In this document: positions 32,966 to 42,900 of the stretch, piece by piece
Layout: the number at the start of each line of letters is the position of its first letter
Position numbering within the stretch: position 1 is the stretch's first letter
Assembly: GCF_001941845.1 (NCBI RefSeq)
Contig: NZ_CP018870.1
Location: 4,780,001-4,844,000 of the forward strand
Source of the DNA: Streptomyces sp. TN58
GTDB lineage: Bacteria > Actinomycetota > Actinomycetes > Streptomycetales > Streptomycetaceae
Length of the DNA stretch: 64,000 nucleotides
Direction of reading: 5' to 3'
The notes under the pieces: generated by a model
Told to the model about the DNA's origin: nothing
Seen by the model: the letters and a program-made list of their open reading frames with translations, nothing else
Database searches by the model: none
Program-made: the position numbers and the translations under genes

Positions 32966-34144
32966 GTGTCGCTGCCACCCCTGGTCGAGCCGGCTGCTGA
33001 GCTCACCGTTGACGAGGTCCGTCGGTACTCCCGCCACCTGATCATCCCCGACGTCGGGATGGACGGCCAGAAGCGCCTGAAGAACGCGAAGGTGCTGGCC
33101 GTGGGCGCGGGCGGCCTCGGCTCGCCCGCCCTCATGTACCTGGCCGCGGCCGGCGTCGGCACGCTGGGCATCGTGGAGTTCGACGAGGTCGACGAGTCGA
33201 ACCTGCAGCGCCAGATCATCCACAGCCAGTCGGACATCGGCCGTTCCAAGGCCGAGTCCGCCCGCGACAGCGTGCTGGGCATCAACCCGTACGTGAACGT
33301 GGTCCTTCACGAAGAGCGGCTTGAGGCCGAGAACGTGATGGAGATCTTCAGCCAGTACGACCTCATCGTCGACGGCACGGACAACTTCGCCACGCGCTAC
33401 CTCGTCAACGACGCCTGCGTGCTGCTGAACAAGCCGTACGTCTGGGGCTCGATCTACCGCTTCGACGGCCAGGCCTCGGTCTTCTGGTCCGAGCACGGCC
33501 CGTGCTACCGCTGCCTCTACCCGGAGCCCCCGCCGCCGGGCATGGTCCCGAGCTGCGCCGAGGGCGGCGTACTGGGCGTGCTCTGCGCGTCCATCGGCTC
33601 CATCCAGGTCACCGAGGCCATCAAGGTCCTCACCGGCGTCGGCGAGCCGCTGGTCGGCCGCCTGATGATCTACGACGCCCTGGAGATGCAGTACCGCCAG
33701 GTCAAGGTCCGCAAGGACCCCGACTGCGCGGTCTGCGGTCCGAACGCCACCGTCAAGGAGCTCATCGACTACGAGGCCTTCTGCGGCGTCGTGTCGGAGG
33801 AGGCCCAGGAGGCGGCCGCCGGCTCCACGATCACTCCGAAGCAGCTCAAGGAGTGGATCGACACCGACGAGCCGATCGAGATCATCGACGTCCGCGAGGT
33901 CAACGAGTACGAGATCGTCTCGATCCCCGGCGCGAAGCTGATCCCCAAGGGCGAGTTCCTGATGGGCACGGCCCTGCAGGACCTGCCGCAGGACAAGCGC
34001 ATCGTCTTGCATTGCAAGACGGGTGTCCGCAGTGCGGAAGTCCTCGCGGTCCTGAAGTCCGCGGGCTTCGCGGACGCGGTGCACGTCGGCGGCGGCGTCA
34101 TCGGCTGGGTCCACCAGGTCGAGCCCGAGAAGCCGGTCTACTGA
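32966..34144 (+). CDS. moeZ: MoeZ: adenylyltransferase/sulfurtransferase (MoeB + rhodanese)
   Basis: 392 residues from GTG 32966 with ACGGAG upstream. E1-like domain (1-270): AVGAGGLGSPALMYLAAAGV, ESNLQRQIIH arginine finger, CYRCLYP and CAVCG zinc pairs. Rhodanese domain (about 285-390) with active Cys350 in HCKTGVRS. It activates the C-terminus of sulfur-carrier proteins such as MoaD, ThiS and CysO and loads sulfur, serving molybdopterin, thiamine and cysteine synthesis. SigR-type control fits a sulfur supply role under thiol stress. Ortholog of Rv3206c. Confidence 0.95.
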   Translation: MSLPPLVEPAAELTVDEVRRYSRHLIIPDVGMDGQKRLKNAKVLAVGAGGLGSPALMYLAAAGVGTLGIVEFDEVDESNLQRQIIHSQSDIGRSKAESARDSVLGINPYVNVVLHEERLEAENVMEIFSQYDLIVDGTDNFATRYLVNDACVLLNKPYVWGSIYRFDGQASVFWSEHGPCYRCLYPEPPPPGMVPSCAEGGVLGVLCASIGSIQVTEAIKVLTGVGEPLVGRLMIYDALEMQYRQVKVRKDPDCAVCGPNATVKELIDYEAFCGVVSEEAQEAAAGSTITPKQLKEWIDTDEPIEIIDVREVNEYEIVSIPGAKLIPKGEFLMGTALQDLPQDKRIVLHCKTGVRSAEVLAVLKSAGFADAVHVGGGVIGWVHQVEPEKPVY

Positions 34145-34145
34145 T

Positions 34146-34180
34146 CGTCAGGCCGTCAGGCCGTCAGGCCGTCAGGTCGT
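34146..34180 (+). repeat. 8-bp tandem repeat after moeZ
   Basis: CGTCAGGC repeated four times (last copy ends in T), just before the terminator; a slippage-prone microsatellite. Confidence 0.75.
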
Positions 34181-34182
34181 TT

Positions 34183-34231
34183 GAAGAAGGGGCCGTGCCC
34201 GCGCGTTCGCCGCGGGTACGGCCCCTTCTTC
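34183..34231. terminator. Bidirectional terminator between moeZ and peptidase
   Basis: GAAGAAGGGGCCGT with ACGGCCCCTTCTTC, plus inner CCCGCG/CGCGGG pairing, between convergent genes; T-rich on both sides. Confidence 0.88.
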
Positions 34232-34259
34232 TCGTTGCTCGTGTTCTTCGGGCTTTCGC

Positions 34260-35873
34260 TCAGGCGCCCAGGGGTTCCACCGGGGCCGACGGCTGGGCGG
34301 GGGGCTGCGAGGCCTCCGGGGCCTCCGGGGCCGGGGTGCAGACGGTGCCGGCGGCGGGCACCTTGCCGTCCAGCAGGTAGGAGTTCACGGCTCCCTGCAC
34401 GCACGGGTCGCCGCTGTTGTAGGCCCCGTGCCCCTCGCCCTTGTAGGTGAGTTCCACGCCCACGCCGGGGCCGAGCCGTTCCACCATCCTGCGGGCGCCC
34501 TCGTACGGGGTGGCCGGGTCGCCCGTGTTGCCGATCACCAGGATCGGGTCGGCTCCGGGGGCGGAGACGTCGGGGGTTTCCGAGGTGCCGGGGACCGGCC
34601 AGCCGGTGCAGCCCATCATGGCCCAGCCGAGGAAGTCCCCGAAGACCGGGGAGGCGGCGCGGAAGGCGGGCAGTTTGGCCTTGGTCTGCTCCAGGGTGTA
34701 GCGGTCCTTGGAGTCGACGCAGTTGATCGCGGTGTTGGCGGCGCCGATGTTGCTGTAGTCGCCGTTCTGGGAACGGCCGTTGAGGGCGTCGGACAGGGCC
34801 ATCAGCAACTGCCCCTGGCCGCCCTCCGCCTCGTCCAGGCCCTGCTCCAGCAGGGGCCAGAGCTCCTGCGAGTAGAGGGACTGGGCGATGCCGTTGGTGG
34901 CCGAGGACTCCGTCAGCATCCGGTCGCCGATCCCGGGGATGGGCTTGGCGGCCAGCTGCTTCTGGAGCTTGATGATGTTGTCCTCGATCTCCTTGGCGGT
35001 GCTGCCCTGGAGCCGGCACTCGTCGCCCCGGTCCACGCAGTCCTGCGCGAAGTTGCCCAGGGCCAGCTGGAAGCCCTTGGCCTGGCCGAGCGCCCCCTGC
35101 TCGGAGGTGGCTGTGGGGTCCACGACGGCGTCGAAGACGGCCCGGCCGACCTTCTCCGGGAAGAGGTGGGCGTAGACGCCGCCGAGCTCGGTCCCGTAGG
35201 AGATCCCGAAGTAGTTGAGCTTCTCGTCGCCGAGGGCCTGGCGGATCCGGTCGAGGTCGCGGGCGGCGTTCTCGGTGCCGACGTAGGGGAGCACCTTCCC
35301 GGACTTGGCCTGGCAGGCCTGCTGGTACCTGCGGGTGTTGTCGAGGTACGCCTTCTCCGCCTCCGGGGTGTCGGGGGAGGAGTCGGAGGCGTAGTACGCG
35401 TCGAGCTGCTTGTCGTCCAGGCACAGGACGGGGGCGCTGCGGCCCACTCCGCGCGGATCGAAGCTCACCAGGTCGTAGCGCTCGCGCAGGGCCTCGTACT
35501 CCTTGGCGGCGCCGGGCAGCGTGGTGATCCCGGACCCGCCGGGTCCGCCGAAGTTGAACACGAGGGAGCCCAGGCGCTCGTCCTTGTTCCTCGCCTTGGC
35601 CCGGATCAGGGCGAGAGGAATCGTTTCGCCTTCGGGGTCGGCGTAGTCGAGCGGTACGTGGAGCGTGGCGCACTGCCAGTCCTTCGGCGGTGCCTGCCCG
35701 CCCCCCTCGGCGGCCGTCGGGGCTTCGCAGTCCGTCCACTTCAGGGGTGGCGCCCCCTCGGTGCCGCCGGCCTTGGGCGTCTTCTCCTCCCCGCTGTCGG
35801 AACAGCCACTGGTACCGGCAGCCCCGGCCAGGAGAGCGACGGCGACGGCGACCCGCAGGAGGTGTCTGGGCAT
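34260..35873 (-). CDS. Secreted tripeptidyl aminopeptidase-like lipoprotein (SlpD/SlpE group)
   Basis: 537 residues. Signal peptide with lipobox AGTSGC (Cys24). Alpha/beta hydrolase of the proline aminopeptidase family S33: oxyanion NFGGPGGSG (about 107-115), nucleophile GISYGTELGG (about 218-227, Ser220), acid in NTGDPATPYEGA and base in GEGHGAYNSGDPC. Cys pairs suggest disulfides. Such enzymes trim tripeptides from secreted proteins in streptomycetes. It is monocistronic and the upstream region is a long repeat-rich gap with no clear promoter. Confidence 0.9.
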   Translation of the reverse strand: MPRHLLRVAVAVALLAGAAGTSGCSDSGEEKTPKAGGTEGAPPLKWTDCEAPTAAEGGGQAPPKDWQCATLHVPLDYADPEGETIPLALIRAKARNKDERLGSLVFNFGGPGGSGITTLPGAAKEYEALRERYDLVSFDPRGVGRSAPVLCLDDKQLDAYYASDSSPDTPEAEKAYLDNTRRYQQACQAKSGKVLPYVGTENAARDLDRIRQALGDEKLNYFGISYGTELGGVYAHLFPEKVGRAVFDAVVDPTATSEQGALGQAKGFQLALGNFAQDCVDRGDECRLQGSTAKEIEDNIIKLQKQLAAKPIPGIGDRMLTESSATNGIAQSLYSQELWPLLEQGLDEAEGGQGQLLMALSDALNGRSQNGDYSNIGAANTAINCVDSKDRYTLEQTKAKLPAFRAASPVFGDFLGWAMMGCTGWPVPGTSETPDVSAPGADPILVIGNTGDPATPYEGARRMVERLGPGVGVELTYKGEGHGAYNSGDPCVQGAVNSYLLDGKVPAAGTVCTPAPEAPEASQPPAQPSAPVEPLGA

Positions 35874-36000
35874 GTCACCATGGTGCGCGCCCCCGTCGCC
35901 CCCCGCCCGCGCGCTGACCCGTTCGTGTACCCACCGCCCGGCCCCCGCCCACCCCGCCGCAGGCGTAGCGGCTGCGGTCGGGGCAGCGCCCCGGGCAGGG

Positions 36001-36242
36001 CCGGAAACCGGGGCGCGGGCCGGCCCCCGCCCACCCGGCCGGGGGCGTAGCGGCGGAGCCCGGTGTCCGCCCGGCAGGGTCGGAGCCCCGCCCAGGCGGA
36101 ACGGCTGCGGTCAGGTGCGGAGCACGCGTCTCTGTCCGGCTGGCCCGGAAACCGGGGCGCGGGCCGGCCCCCGCCCACCCGGCCGGAGGCCTAGCGGCGG
36201 CGGAGCCCGGTGTCCGCCCGGCAGGGTCGGAGCCACGCCCAC
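36001..36242. repeat. Direct repeat of about 95 bp, two copies plus fragments
   Basis: The 486-bp gap 35874-36359 holds no gene. A unit beginning CCGGAAACCGGGGCGCGGGC occurs at 36001-36094 and again at 36145-36242 with few changes; a third fragment lies near 36304-36330, and related stretches at 35945 and 36237. It looks like a decayed tandem array of GC-rich intergenic sequence. Confidence 0.7.
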
Positions 36243-36359
36243 CCCGCCGGAGGCGGGAGCGGCTGTGCTCGGGGGCGGAGCCCCGGGGCCCCGCCCGGCC
36301 GGGCCGGTAAGCGGGGCGCGGGCCGGAGCCCCCGCACGATCCGCCGACCGAGCCGGAGG

Positions 36360-39164
36360 CTAGATGGCCTCTTTGCGGGTCAGGAAGTTGAACGAGATCC
36401 ACCCCGGCAGCACCGGCAGCCAGAACGTCATCAGGCGGAACAGCAGCACCGCCGAGATCGCGACCTCCTTCTCCAGCCCCGCCGCGATCAGCCCCAGCGT
36501 CAGGGTGGTCTCCACCGCGCCCATGCCGCCCGGCGTCGGCGCCGCCGATCCGAGCGCGTTGCCCGCCAGGAACACCACCGCGATGCTCGCGTAGCTGATC
36601 GCCTCGCCGCCCCCGAACGCCCGGATCGACGCGTCCAGGCACATCACGAAGCAGCCCGTCAGCAGCAGCATCCCGCCGATGCCGGTCATCAGCTTCTTCG
36701 GCCGCTGGAGCACGTCCAGCATGCGCGGCACCACGCCCGCGAACAGCGCCCGTACCCGCGTGACCACGAACTTCCGCATGAACGGGACCGCCGTCACCAC
36801 CAGCACGAGCACCGCCACCGTCAGCAGCCCCGCGATGACCGCCCGGGAGGGGGTCATCTCCGGGGTCTTCTCGGTGCCGGTCAGGTAGCCGAAGGACAGC
36901 AGCAGCAGGATGTGGCTGGCCAGCCCGAACAGCTGCGAGGCGCCCACGCTCGCGACCGCCAGGCCCGGCCGGACACCCGCCCGCTGCAGGAACCGCGTGT
37001 TCAACGCGACACCGCCGACCGCCGCCGGGGCCACCAGCTTCACGAACGACCCGGCGACCTGCGCGACCACCGTCCGCAGGAAGGACACCCGCTCCGGGAC
37101 GAAGCCCAGCAGGCTCATCGCCGCCGCGACGTAGCTGAGCGCCGAGAAGGCGAGCGCCGCCCCGACCCAGCCCCACTGCGCGTCGCCGACGATCGTCCCG
37201 AAGTCCACGTGCGCCAGCTGCGTGAGCAGGAAGTACGCGCCGAACGCGCCCGCGATGAACGACACCAGCGTCCGCGGCCGGATCCGCTCCAGCCGGGCCG
37301 GCTCCACCGGCGCCTGCGGGCGGATCAGCAGCACCTGCTGGCGGATCTGGCTGAGCAGGTCCTCCTCGCGGGCCTCGTCCAAAGCGTCGTCGAGGGCCTT
37401 CTTCTCCGCCTTGCGGTCGGCCGCCGCCGAGGTCGGGGCCGCGGTCGCGGACGCCTCCGCCTCACGCGCGGCCTTCGCCGCCCGGGAGGACTCCAGTACG
37501 GCCTCTCGTTCGCGCTCCGCCCGCTCCCGGGCCAGCTTGCGCAGCGTCGCCCGGGTGGAACGGCTCAGCGCGATCGGCTGGAGCAGCGGCAGGCAGTCCG
37601 CCACGATGTCCGGGCCGAGCACCGACACCGCCGAAGCCACCGCCCGCTCGGCGCCGACCCGCAGGCCGAGGGTGGCCAGCAGCTGCGCGACGTCCATCCG
37701 CAGCACCAGATCGCCGGCGGCGATCTCCCCGCCCCGCAGGTCGGTGAGGATGACATTGCCGGAACGATCCACCACGAGCGCGTCACCGGTGAGCCTGCGG
37801 TGGGCGATCCGCCGCGACTGCAGGGCGCGTACCTGCTCCCACGCGTTGCGGCTCAGCTCGTCGGTGATCTCCTCGTCGGGGAGGGAGTCCAGGGTCCGGC
37901 CGCCCAGGTGCTCGTAGACGAGCATCACCGCGTCCGGGCCCAGCTCGGAGGTGGCGATCAGCTTCTGCGCGTTCGCCCCGGCCGCGATGGCCGCGTACGC
38001 GAGGAGCGCCTCCTGCTCCAAGGCCTGCCGCAGGGACTGCAGGCTGCGGCGCGTGGTGATGCCGCGCAGGGTGAGCCGGCGCCAGACCCGGTAGAAGAAG
38101 CCCTGGGCCTGCTGCTCCCGGTCGACGACCGTCACATCGAGCGGAGGACCGTCCTCCAGGGTGACGTGGTACCGCCGCCCGCGGTCGCCGGTCTCGGACG
38201 CCTCGGGACCCTCGGGCATCTCGGCGCGCATCGCGCTGACCGGCTGGAAGCCGACCCGGCGCAACCCGGCGAGGAGGTGCTGCCCGGTCGGGCGCACGTT
38301 GGGGGAGCCGACGGCGTACAGGGTGCCGTAGGCGACGGTCCAGCCGATCAGCACGGTGAGGATGATCGAGAAGGGCGTGGTGTAGCCGTTGACCAGCATG
38401 GTCAGCGCGTTGAGCAGCAGGACCACCCAGAGCGCGACACGCCAGTGGGGCCTACGGGTCATGCCCACCGCGGTCATGTAGGCGATCACGGGCGCGAGAT
38501 AGCCGTGCACGGGATCGGTGAGGGCCCCGCCGCCCGCGGAACGGGTGAGGGCGTCCTGGATGGTGTCGGGGGCGGCCTGCGCGACCCACAGGTCGGTGGC
38601 CAGGGTGACCCCGTGCGCGAGGACGGCGGCGAGCACGCCGTCGGCGATGCGCAGGCCGTCGCGTTTGATCAGCCGCTCGATGGCGAAGGCGACGGGGAGC
38701 AGCAGCACCGCGATGCTGGAGACCAGCGCCGCGACCTTGATCAGGAGGTCCGGCGCCTGGCCGGTGCCCTTGCTGATGTCCTCCTCCAGCCCGACCGTGG
38801 TGCCGTGGGCGAAGGCGGCGATGCCGAGCAGCACGGCGATGCCGAGGATGCCGACGAGGAGGCGTACGAGGTCGGACGGCCGGTGCACACGGGCGGCGAG
38901 CAGCGGTTCGTCGACCTCGACCCGGTCGGCGGCGGTGGGGGAGTGGCCGTGCGGGTCGTCCGTGTCCGCGTCCTCCCCGTCGCCGTCGTGGCCGGTGCCG
39001 GGGCCGGGGGTACGGCCGGCCGGGAGGCCGGGCGCGCCGTCCGGCGCGTAGTCCGGGTTCTGGGGGCGGTGGTCCGGGCGGGAGGCGGGGCCGTCGTCAG
39101 GGCGCGCCGCGTCGTCCCCCGCCGCGCCTTCCGGAGGGCTCACACCCTGCTCCTTCGTCGTCAC
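36360..39164 (-). CDS. Flippase-like (LPG synthase TM type) membrane protein fused to kinase-like domain
   Basis: 934 residues from GTG 39164; GTG 39191 is an alternative. Order: disordered acidic N-terminus (1-85), six or so membrane helices (about 95-270), a cytoplasmic domain (about 290-500) resembling an ABC1/aminoglycoside-type kinase lobe with AHRRLTGDALVVDRSGNVIL and LTDLRGGE in place of the catalytic HxDLxxxN and DFG loops, a charged Ala/Glu/Arg coiled coil (about 505-590), and a C-terminal eight-helix lysylphosphatidylglycerol-synthase-TM/flippase domain (about 610-930) with APAAVGGVALNTRFLQRAGV and APTPGGMGAVETTLTLGLIA. Probably moves a lipid or lipid-linked substrate; the kinase-like part may bind rather than catalyse. 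Confidence 0.85.
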   Translation of the reverse strand: MTTKEQGVSPPEGAAGDDAARPDDGPASRPDHRPQNPDYAPDGAPGLPAGRTPGPGTGHDGDGEDADTDDPHGHSPTAADRVEVDEPLLAARVHRPSDLVRLLVGILGIAVLLGIAAFAHGTTVGLEEDISKGTGQAPDLLIKVAALVSSIAVLLLPVAFAIERLIKRDGLRIADGVLAAVLAHGVTLATDLWVAQAAPDTIQDALTRSAGGGALTDPVHGYLAPVIAYMTAVGMTRRPHWRVALWVVLLLNALTMLVNGYTTPFSIILTVLIGWTVAYGTLYAVGSPNVRPTGQHLLAGLRRVGFQPVSAMRAEMPEGPEASETGDRGRRYHVTLEDGPPLDVTVVDREQQAQGFFYRVWRRLTLRGITTRRSLQSLRQALEQEALLAYAAIAAGANAQKLIATSELGPDAVMLVYEHLGGRTLDSLPDEEITDELSRNAWEQVRALQSRRIAHRRLTGDALVVDRSGNVILTDLRGGEIAAGDLVLRMDVAQLLATLGLRVGAERAVASAVSVLGPDIVADCLPLLQPIALSRSTRATLRKLARERAEREREAVLESSRAAKAAREAEASATAAPTSAAADRKAEKKALDDALDEAREEDLLSQIRQQVLLIRPQAPVEPARLERIRPRTLVSFIAGAFGAYFLLTQLAHVDFGTIVGDAQWGWVGAALAFSALSYVAAAMSLLGFVPERVSFLRTVVAQVAGSFVKLVAPAAVGGVALNTRFLQRAGVRPGLAVASVGASQLFGLASHILLLLSFGYLTGTEKTPEMTPSRAVIAGLLTVAVLVLVVTAVPFMRKFVVTRVRALFAGVVPRMLDVLQRPKKLMTGIGGMLLLTGCFVMCLDASIRAFGGGEAISYASIAVVFLAGNALGSAAPTPGGMGAVETTLTLGLIAAGLEKEVAISAVLLFRLMTFWLPVLPGWISFNFLTRKEAI

Positions 39165-39310
39165 ATCCGTCTCTTCTTGATCACGTATCACCAGTCACCG
39201 CCCGGAAGATGGTGGCACGGACCGAGGGGCCGCCGGGGCATCAGGGTGCGCGCCGGTCCGGAACCACAACTTCCGCCGGTGGGTGTCCGGCGTACTGCAC
39301 CATGTGCTGA

Positions 39311-39727
39311 ATGAGTGAGGAGCTGCCCGCGTACGCGGAGCGCGTACTGGAGGTCGTCGAGCGTATTCCGCCCGGCCGGGTGATGACATACGGGGACGTC
39401 GCCGAATGGCTCGGCGAGGGAGGACCACGCCAGGTCGGGCGTGTCATGGCCCTCTACGGGGGAGCCGTGCCCTGGTGGCGTGTGGTGCGGGCGGACGGCA
39501 TGCCGCTGCCCGGTCACGAGGCGCGGGCCCTGGAGCACTACCGGACGGAGGCCACGCCGCTGCGCCTGACGGCCGGCGGCGAGCCGCGCCTGGACATGCG
39601 CCGGGCCCGCTGGGACGGGGACCCGGACCCCGGACAGGACACAGGAGGGGACCCCGGACAGGACCCGGGACGGGGCGCGGGACGGGGTCCGGGGCGGGGC
39701 GGCGGGCGCGACGAGGCTCACACCTGA
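39311..39727 (+). CDS. Alkyltransferase-like (ATL) DNA-lesion protein
   Basis: 138 residues from ATG 39311. MGMT DNA-binding fold: IPPGRVMTYGDVAEWLGEGG and RQVGRVMALYGG, but the acceptor motif PCHR of true alkyltransferases reads PWWRVV, so the reactive Cys is Trp. This is the ATL class, which binds O6-alkylguanine and hands it to nucleotide-excision repair instead of repairing it directly. The C-terminal 35 residues are Gly/Asp/Pro repeats of low complexity. Divergent from the flippase gene, no ribosome site is seen; CACCAT seven bases upstream is a poor leaderless -10. Ortholog of Rv3204. Confidence 0.87.
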   Translation: MSEELPAYAERVLEVVERIPPGRVMTYGDVAEWLGEGGPRQVGRVMALYGGAVPWWRVVRADGMPLPGHEARALEHYRTEATPLRLTAGGEPRLDMRRARWDGDPDPGQDTGGDPGQDPGRGAGRGPGRGGGRDEAHT

Positions 39728-39907
39728 CAGCTTCGGCCATGCGGCGCCGGGGCGGGCGGCCGGGCGACCGGGCGAACGCCCGTCCGGGGTACCCGGGGGG
39801 ACTGCGCGGGCCGCGCCGGTTGCCGTAGCGTTGCCTCTTCGGCTTCCGCGCGAGCCGGCACGGCAGCACCGCCACACCACGCAGACCCACCAGGACCGGC
39901 ACCTCAC

Positions 39908-42900
39908 GTGATCACCTCTTCCTCCGACCGCTCCGAACGGCGGCGTACGCGGACCCCCGGCGCGTACCGCCTCGTGCGCACCGGGCCGGAACGGGTGGAT
40001 CCTCCTGTGCTGGACGCAGCGCAGCGCGCGGTGGTTGACCACGCCGGCGGACCACTCCTGGTCCTGGCCGGGCCGGGCACCGGGAAGACGACCACGCTGG
40101 TCGAGGCCGTCGCCGCCCGCGTGGAGGCGGGCGCGGAGCCCTCCCGGATCCTCATCCTCACCTTCAGCCGCAAGGCGGCCGTCGAGCTGCGCGACCGGGC
40201 CGCCCTCAGGCTGGGCGGCGCGCGCGCCCCGCAGGCCACCACCTTCCACTCCTTCTGCTACGGCCTGGTCCGCGCCCACCAGGACACCGATCTCTTCGCC
40301 GACCCGCTGCGGCTGCTGTCCGGCCCGGAGCAGGACGTGATGGTCCGCACCCTGCTGGAGGGCCAGCGCCGGATCCGCTCCATCCGCTGGCCGGACGACC
40401 TGCGGGCCGCGCTGACCACGCGCGGGTTCGCCGACGAGGTCCGGGCCGTCCTCGCCCGCGCCCGCGAGCTGGGCCTCGGCCCGCAGGCCCTCGCCGACTT
40501 CGCGGACCGCATCGGCCGCCCCGACTGGAAGGCGGCGGCGGCCTTCCTCTCCGAGTACCTGGACGTCCTCGACATCCAGGGCACCCTGGACTACGCCGAG
40601 CTCCTGCACCGCGCGGTCCTCCTCGCCGAGCGCACGCCGTCGCTGGCCTCCGCATACGACGCGATCTTCGTGGACGAGTACCAGGACACCGACGCCTCGC
40701 AGCTGCGGCTCCTGCGGGCCCTGACCGGGCGCGGCGGCACACTGGTCGCCTTCGGCGACCCCGACCAGTCGATCTACGCCTTCCGCGGCGCCGACATCAA
40801 CAACGTCTTGGACTTCGAGTCCGCCTTCCCAGGCGCGCAGGTCAGGGCCCTGACCGTGAGCCGCCGCTCCGGCGCGGCCATCGTGCGGGCGACCCGCCTC
40901 CTCACGACCCGCATGCCGCTGCCCCGCCTCCCCGCGGCGGCCGTCCGCGCGCACCGGGACCTGCGGGCCACGCGGGAGGGCGGCCGGGTGGAGGTCTTCA
41001 CCTACCCGACGGCCGGCGCCGAGCTGGACAACATCGCCGACATCCTGCGCCGTGCCCACCTGGAGGACGGCGTGCCCTGGCAGGACATGGCCGTCCTGGT
41101 CCGCGCCGGCGGCCGCACCCTTCCGCAGATGCGCCGCGCCCTGATCGCGGCGGGAGTACCGGTCGAGACCGACGGCACGGACACCCCCCTCCGCCACGAA
41201 CCGGCGGTCGCCCCCCTCCTCACCGCCCTCCGCCTCGCAGCCACCTGGCCCCCCGCCGCGACCGACCCGGCGGCACCGCCCCCGGCTGCCGCAGCGAACG
41301 AGTCCGGTCCTGCGACCGCCCCCGCCCCGGAGCCGGCCCGCGCCGACGAGGCCGCAGCGGTGCCCGCTGCCCCGGCGGAACCGGGCGCGCCCGCTGCCAC
41401 CGCCGCACGCGACTCCACTCCCGAGGCGGCCCCCGAGGCCGCGGTAGACGGGGCCGGGGCCGGTCCGCAGGACCGCGCCACGGAGGCCGGCCGCGGAGGG
41501 TCCGGCGACCCCGCCGGAGGCGTCGAGGCGGCGCTCACCCTGCTCGCCTCCCCCCTCGGCGGTATGGACGCCGCCGACCTGCGGCGCCTCGGCCGGGCCC
41601 TGCGGGACGAGGAGCGCGCCGCAGGCGTCAAGGTGCCCGCCCCCTCCGACGTCCTGCTCGCCCGCGCCCTCGCCGAGCCCGAGCGCCTCACCGCGCACGA
41701 CCCGGCGTACGCCCGCGGCGCGCAGCGCCTCGGCCTGCTCCTGCGCAAGGCCCGCGAACTCCTCCAGGGCGGCGGCACCGCCGAAGAGGCCCTGTGGATC
41801 CTGTGGGACGGCACCCCCTGGCCCGACCGGCTGGAACGCCAGGCCCGCCGCGGCGGCGCGGCCGGCCGCAACGCCGACCGCGACCTCGACGCCGTCTGCG
41901 CCCTCTTCGACACCGCCGCCCGCGCCGAGGAGCGCACCGGCGGCAGCGGCGCGCTGAACTTCCTCGAACAACTGGAGGCGGAGGACATCGCCGCCGACAC
42001 GTTGACGGTCCGCACCACCCGCCCCGACGCCGTCCGGCTGATGACCGCCCACCGCTCCAAGGGACTGGAGTGGCCCCTCGTCGTCGTCGCGGGCGTCCAG
42101 GAGGGCCTGTGGCCCGACCTGCGCCGCCGCGGCTCCCTCCTCGAAGCCGACCGCATCGGCCGCGACGGCCTCGCCGAGCCCCTCACCCCCGGCGCACTCC
42201 TCGCCGAGGAGCGCCGCCTCTTCTACGTCGCCGCCACCCGCGCCCGCGACCGCCTCGTCGTCACCGCCGTCAAGGCCCCCGCCGAGGACGGCGACCAGCC
42301 CTCCCGCCTCCTCACCGAGCTCGGCGTCACCCCGAAGGACGTCACCGGCCGGCCCCGCCGCCCCCTCGCCGTCCCCGCGCTCGTCGCCGAACTGCGCGCC
42401 ACCACCGTCGACCCGGACGCCTCGCCCGCCCTGCGCGACGCGGCCGCCCGCCGCCTCGCCCGCCTCGCCGCGCTCACCGACGACGAGGACCGCCCCCTGG
42501 TCCCCGCCGCGCACCCGCAGCGCTGGTGGGGCCTGTACGAGCCCACCCGCAGCAGCGTCCCGCTCCGCGACCGGGAGCGGCCCGTCGCCCTCTCCGGCAG
42601 CGCCCTGGACCAGCTCGCGAACACCTGCTCCCTCCAGTGGTTCCTCGGCCGCGAGGTCAAGGCCGACGCCCCGTCCACCGCCGCCCAGGGCTTCGGCAAC
42701 GTCGTCCACGTCCTCGCCGACGAGGTCGCCTCCGGCCGGACCCCCGCCGACCTGGCCGTCCTCATGGAACGCCTCGACTCGGTGTGGGACGCCCTCGCCT
42801 TCGACGCGCCCTGGAAGTCGGCGCAGGAGAAGGACAACGCCCGCGCCGCCCTCGAACGGTTCCTGCGCTGGCACACCACCGACCGCGGAGGCCGGCAGGC

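Noticed and set aside
34146..34180. Tandem CGTCAGGC as an iteron or attachment site
   Set aside because: Only four 8-bp copies, no integrase or replication gene nearby; better explained as a microsatellite.
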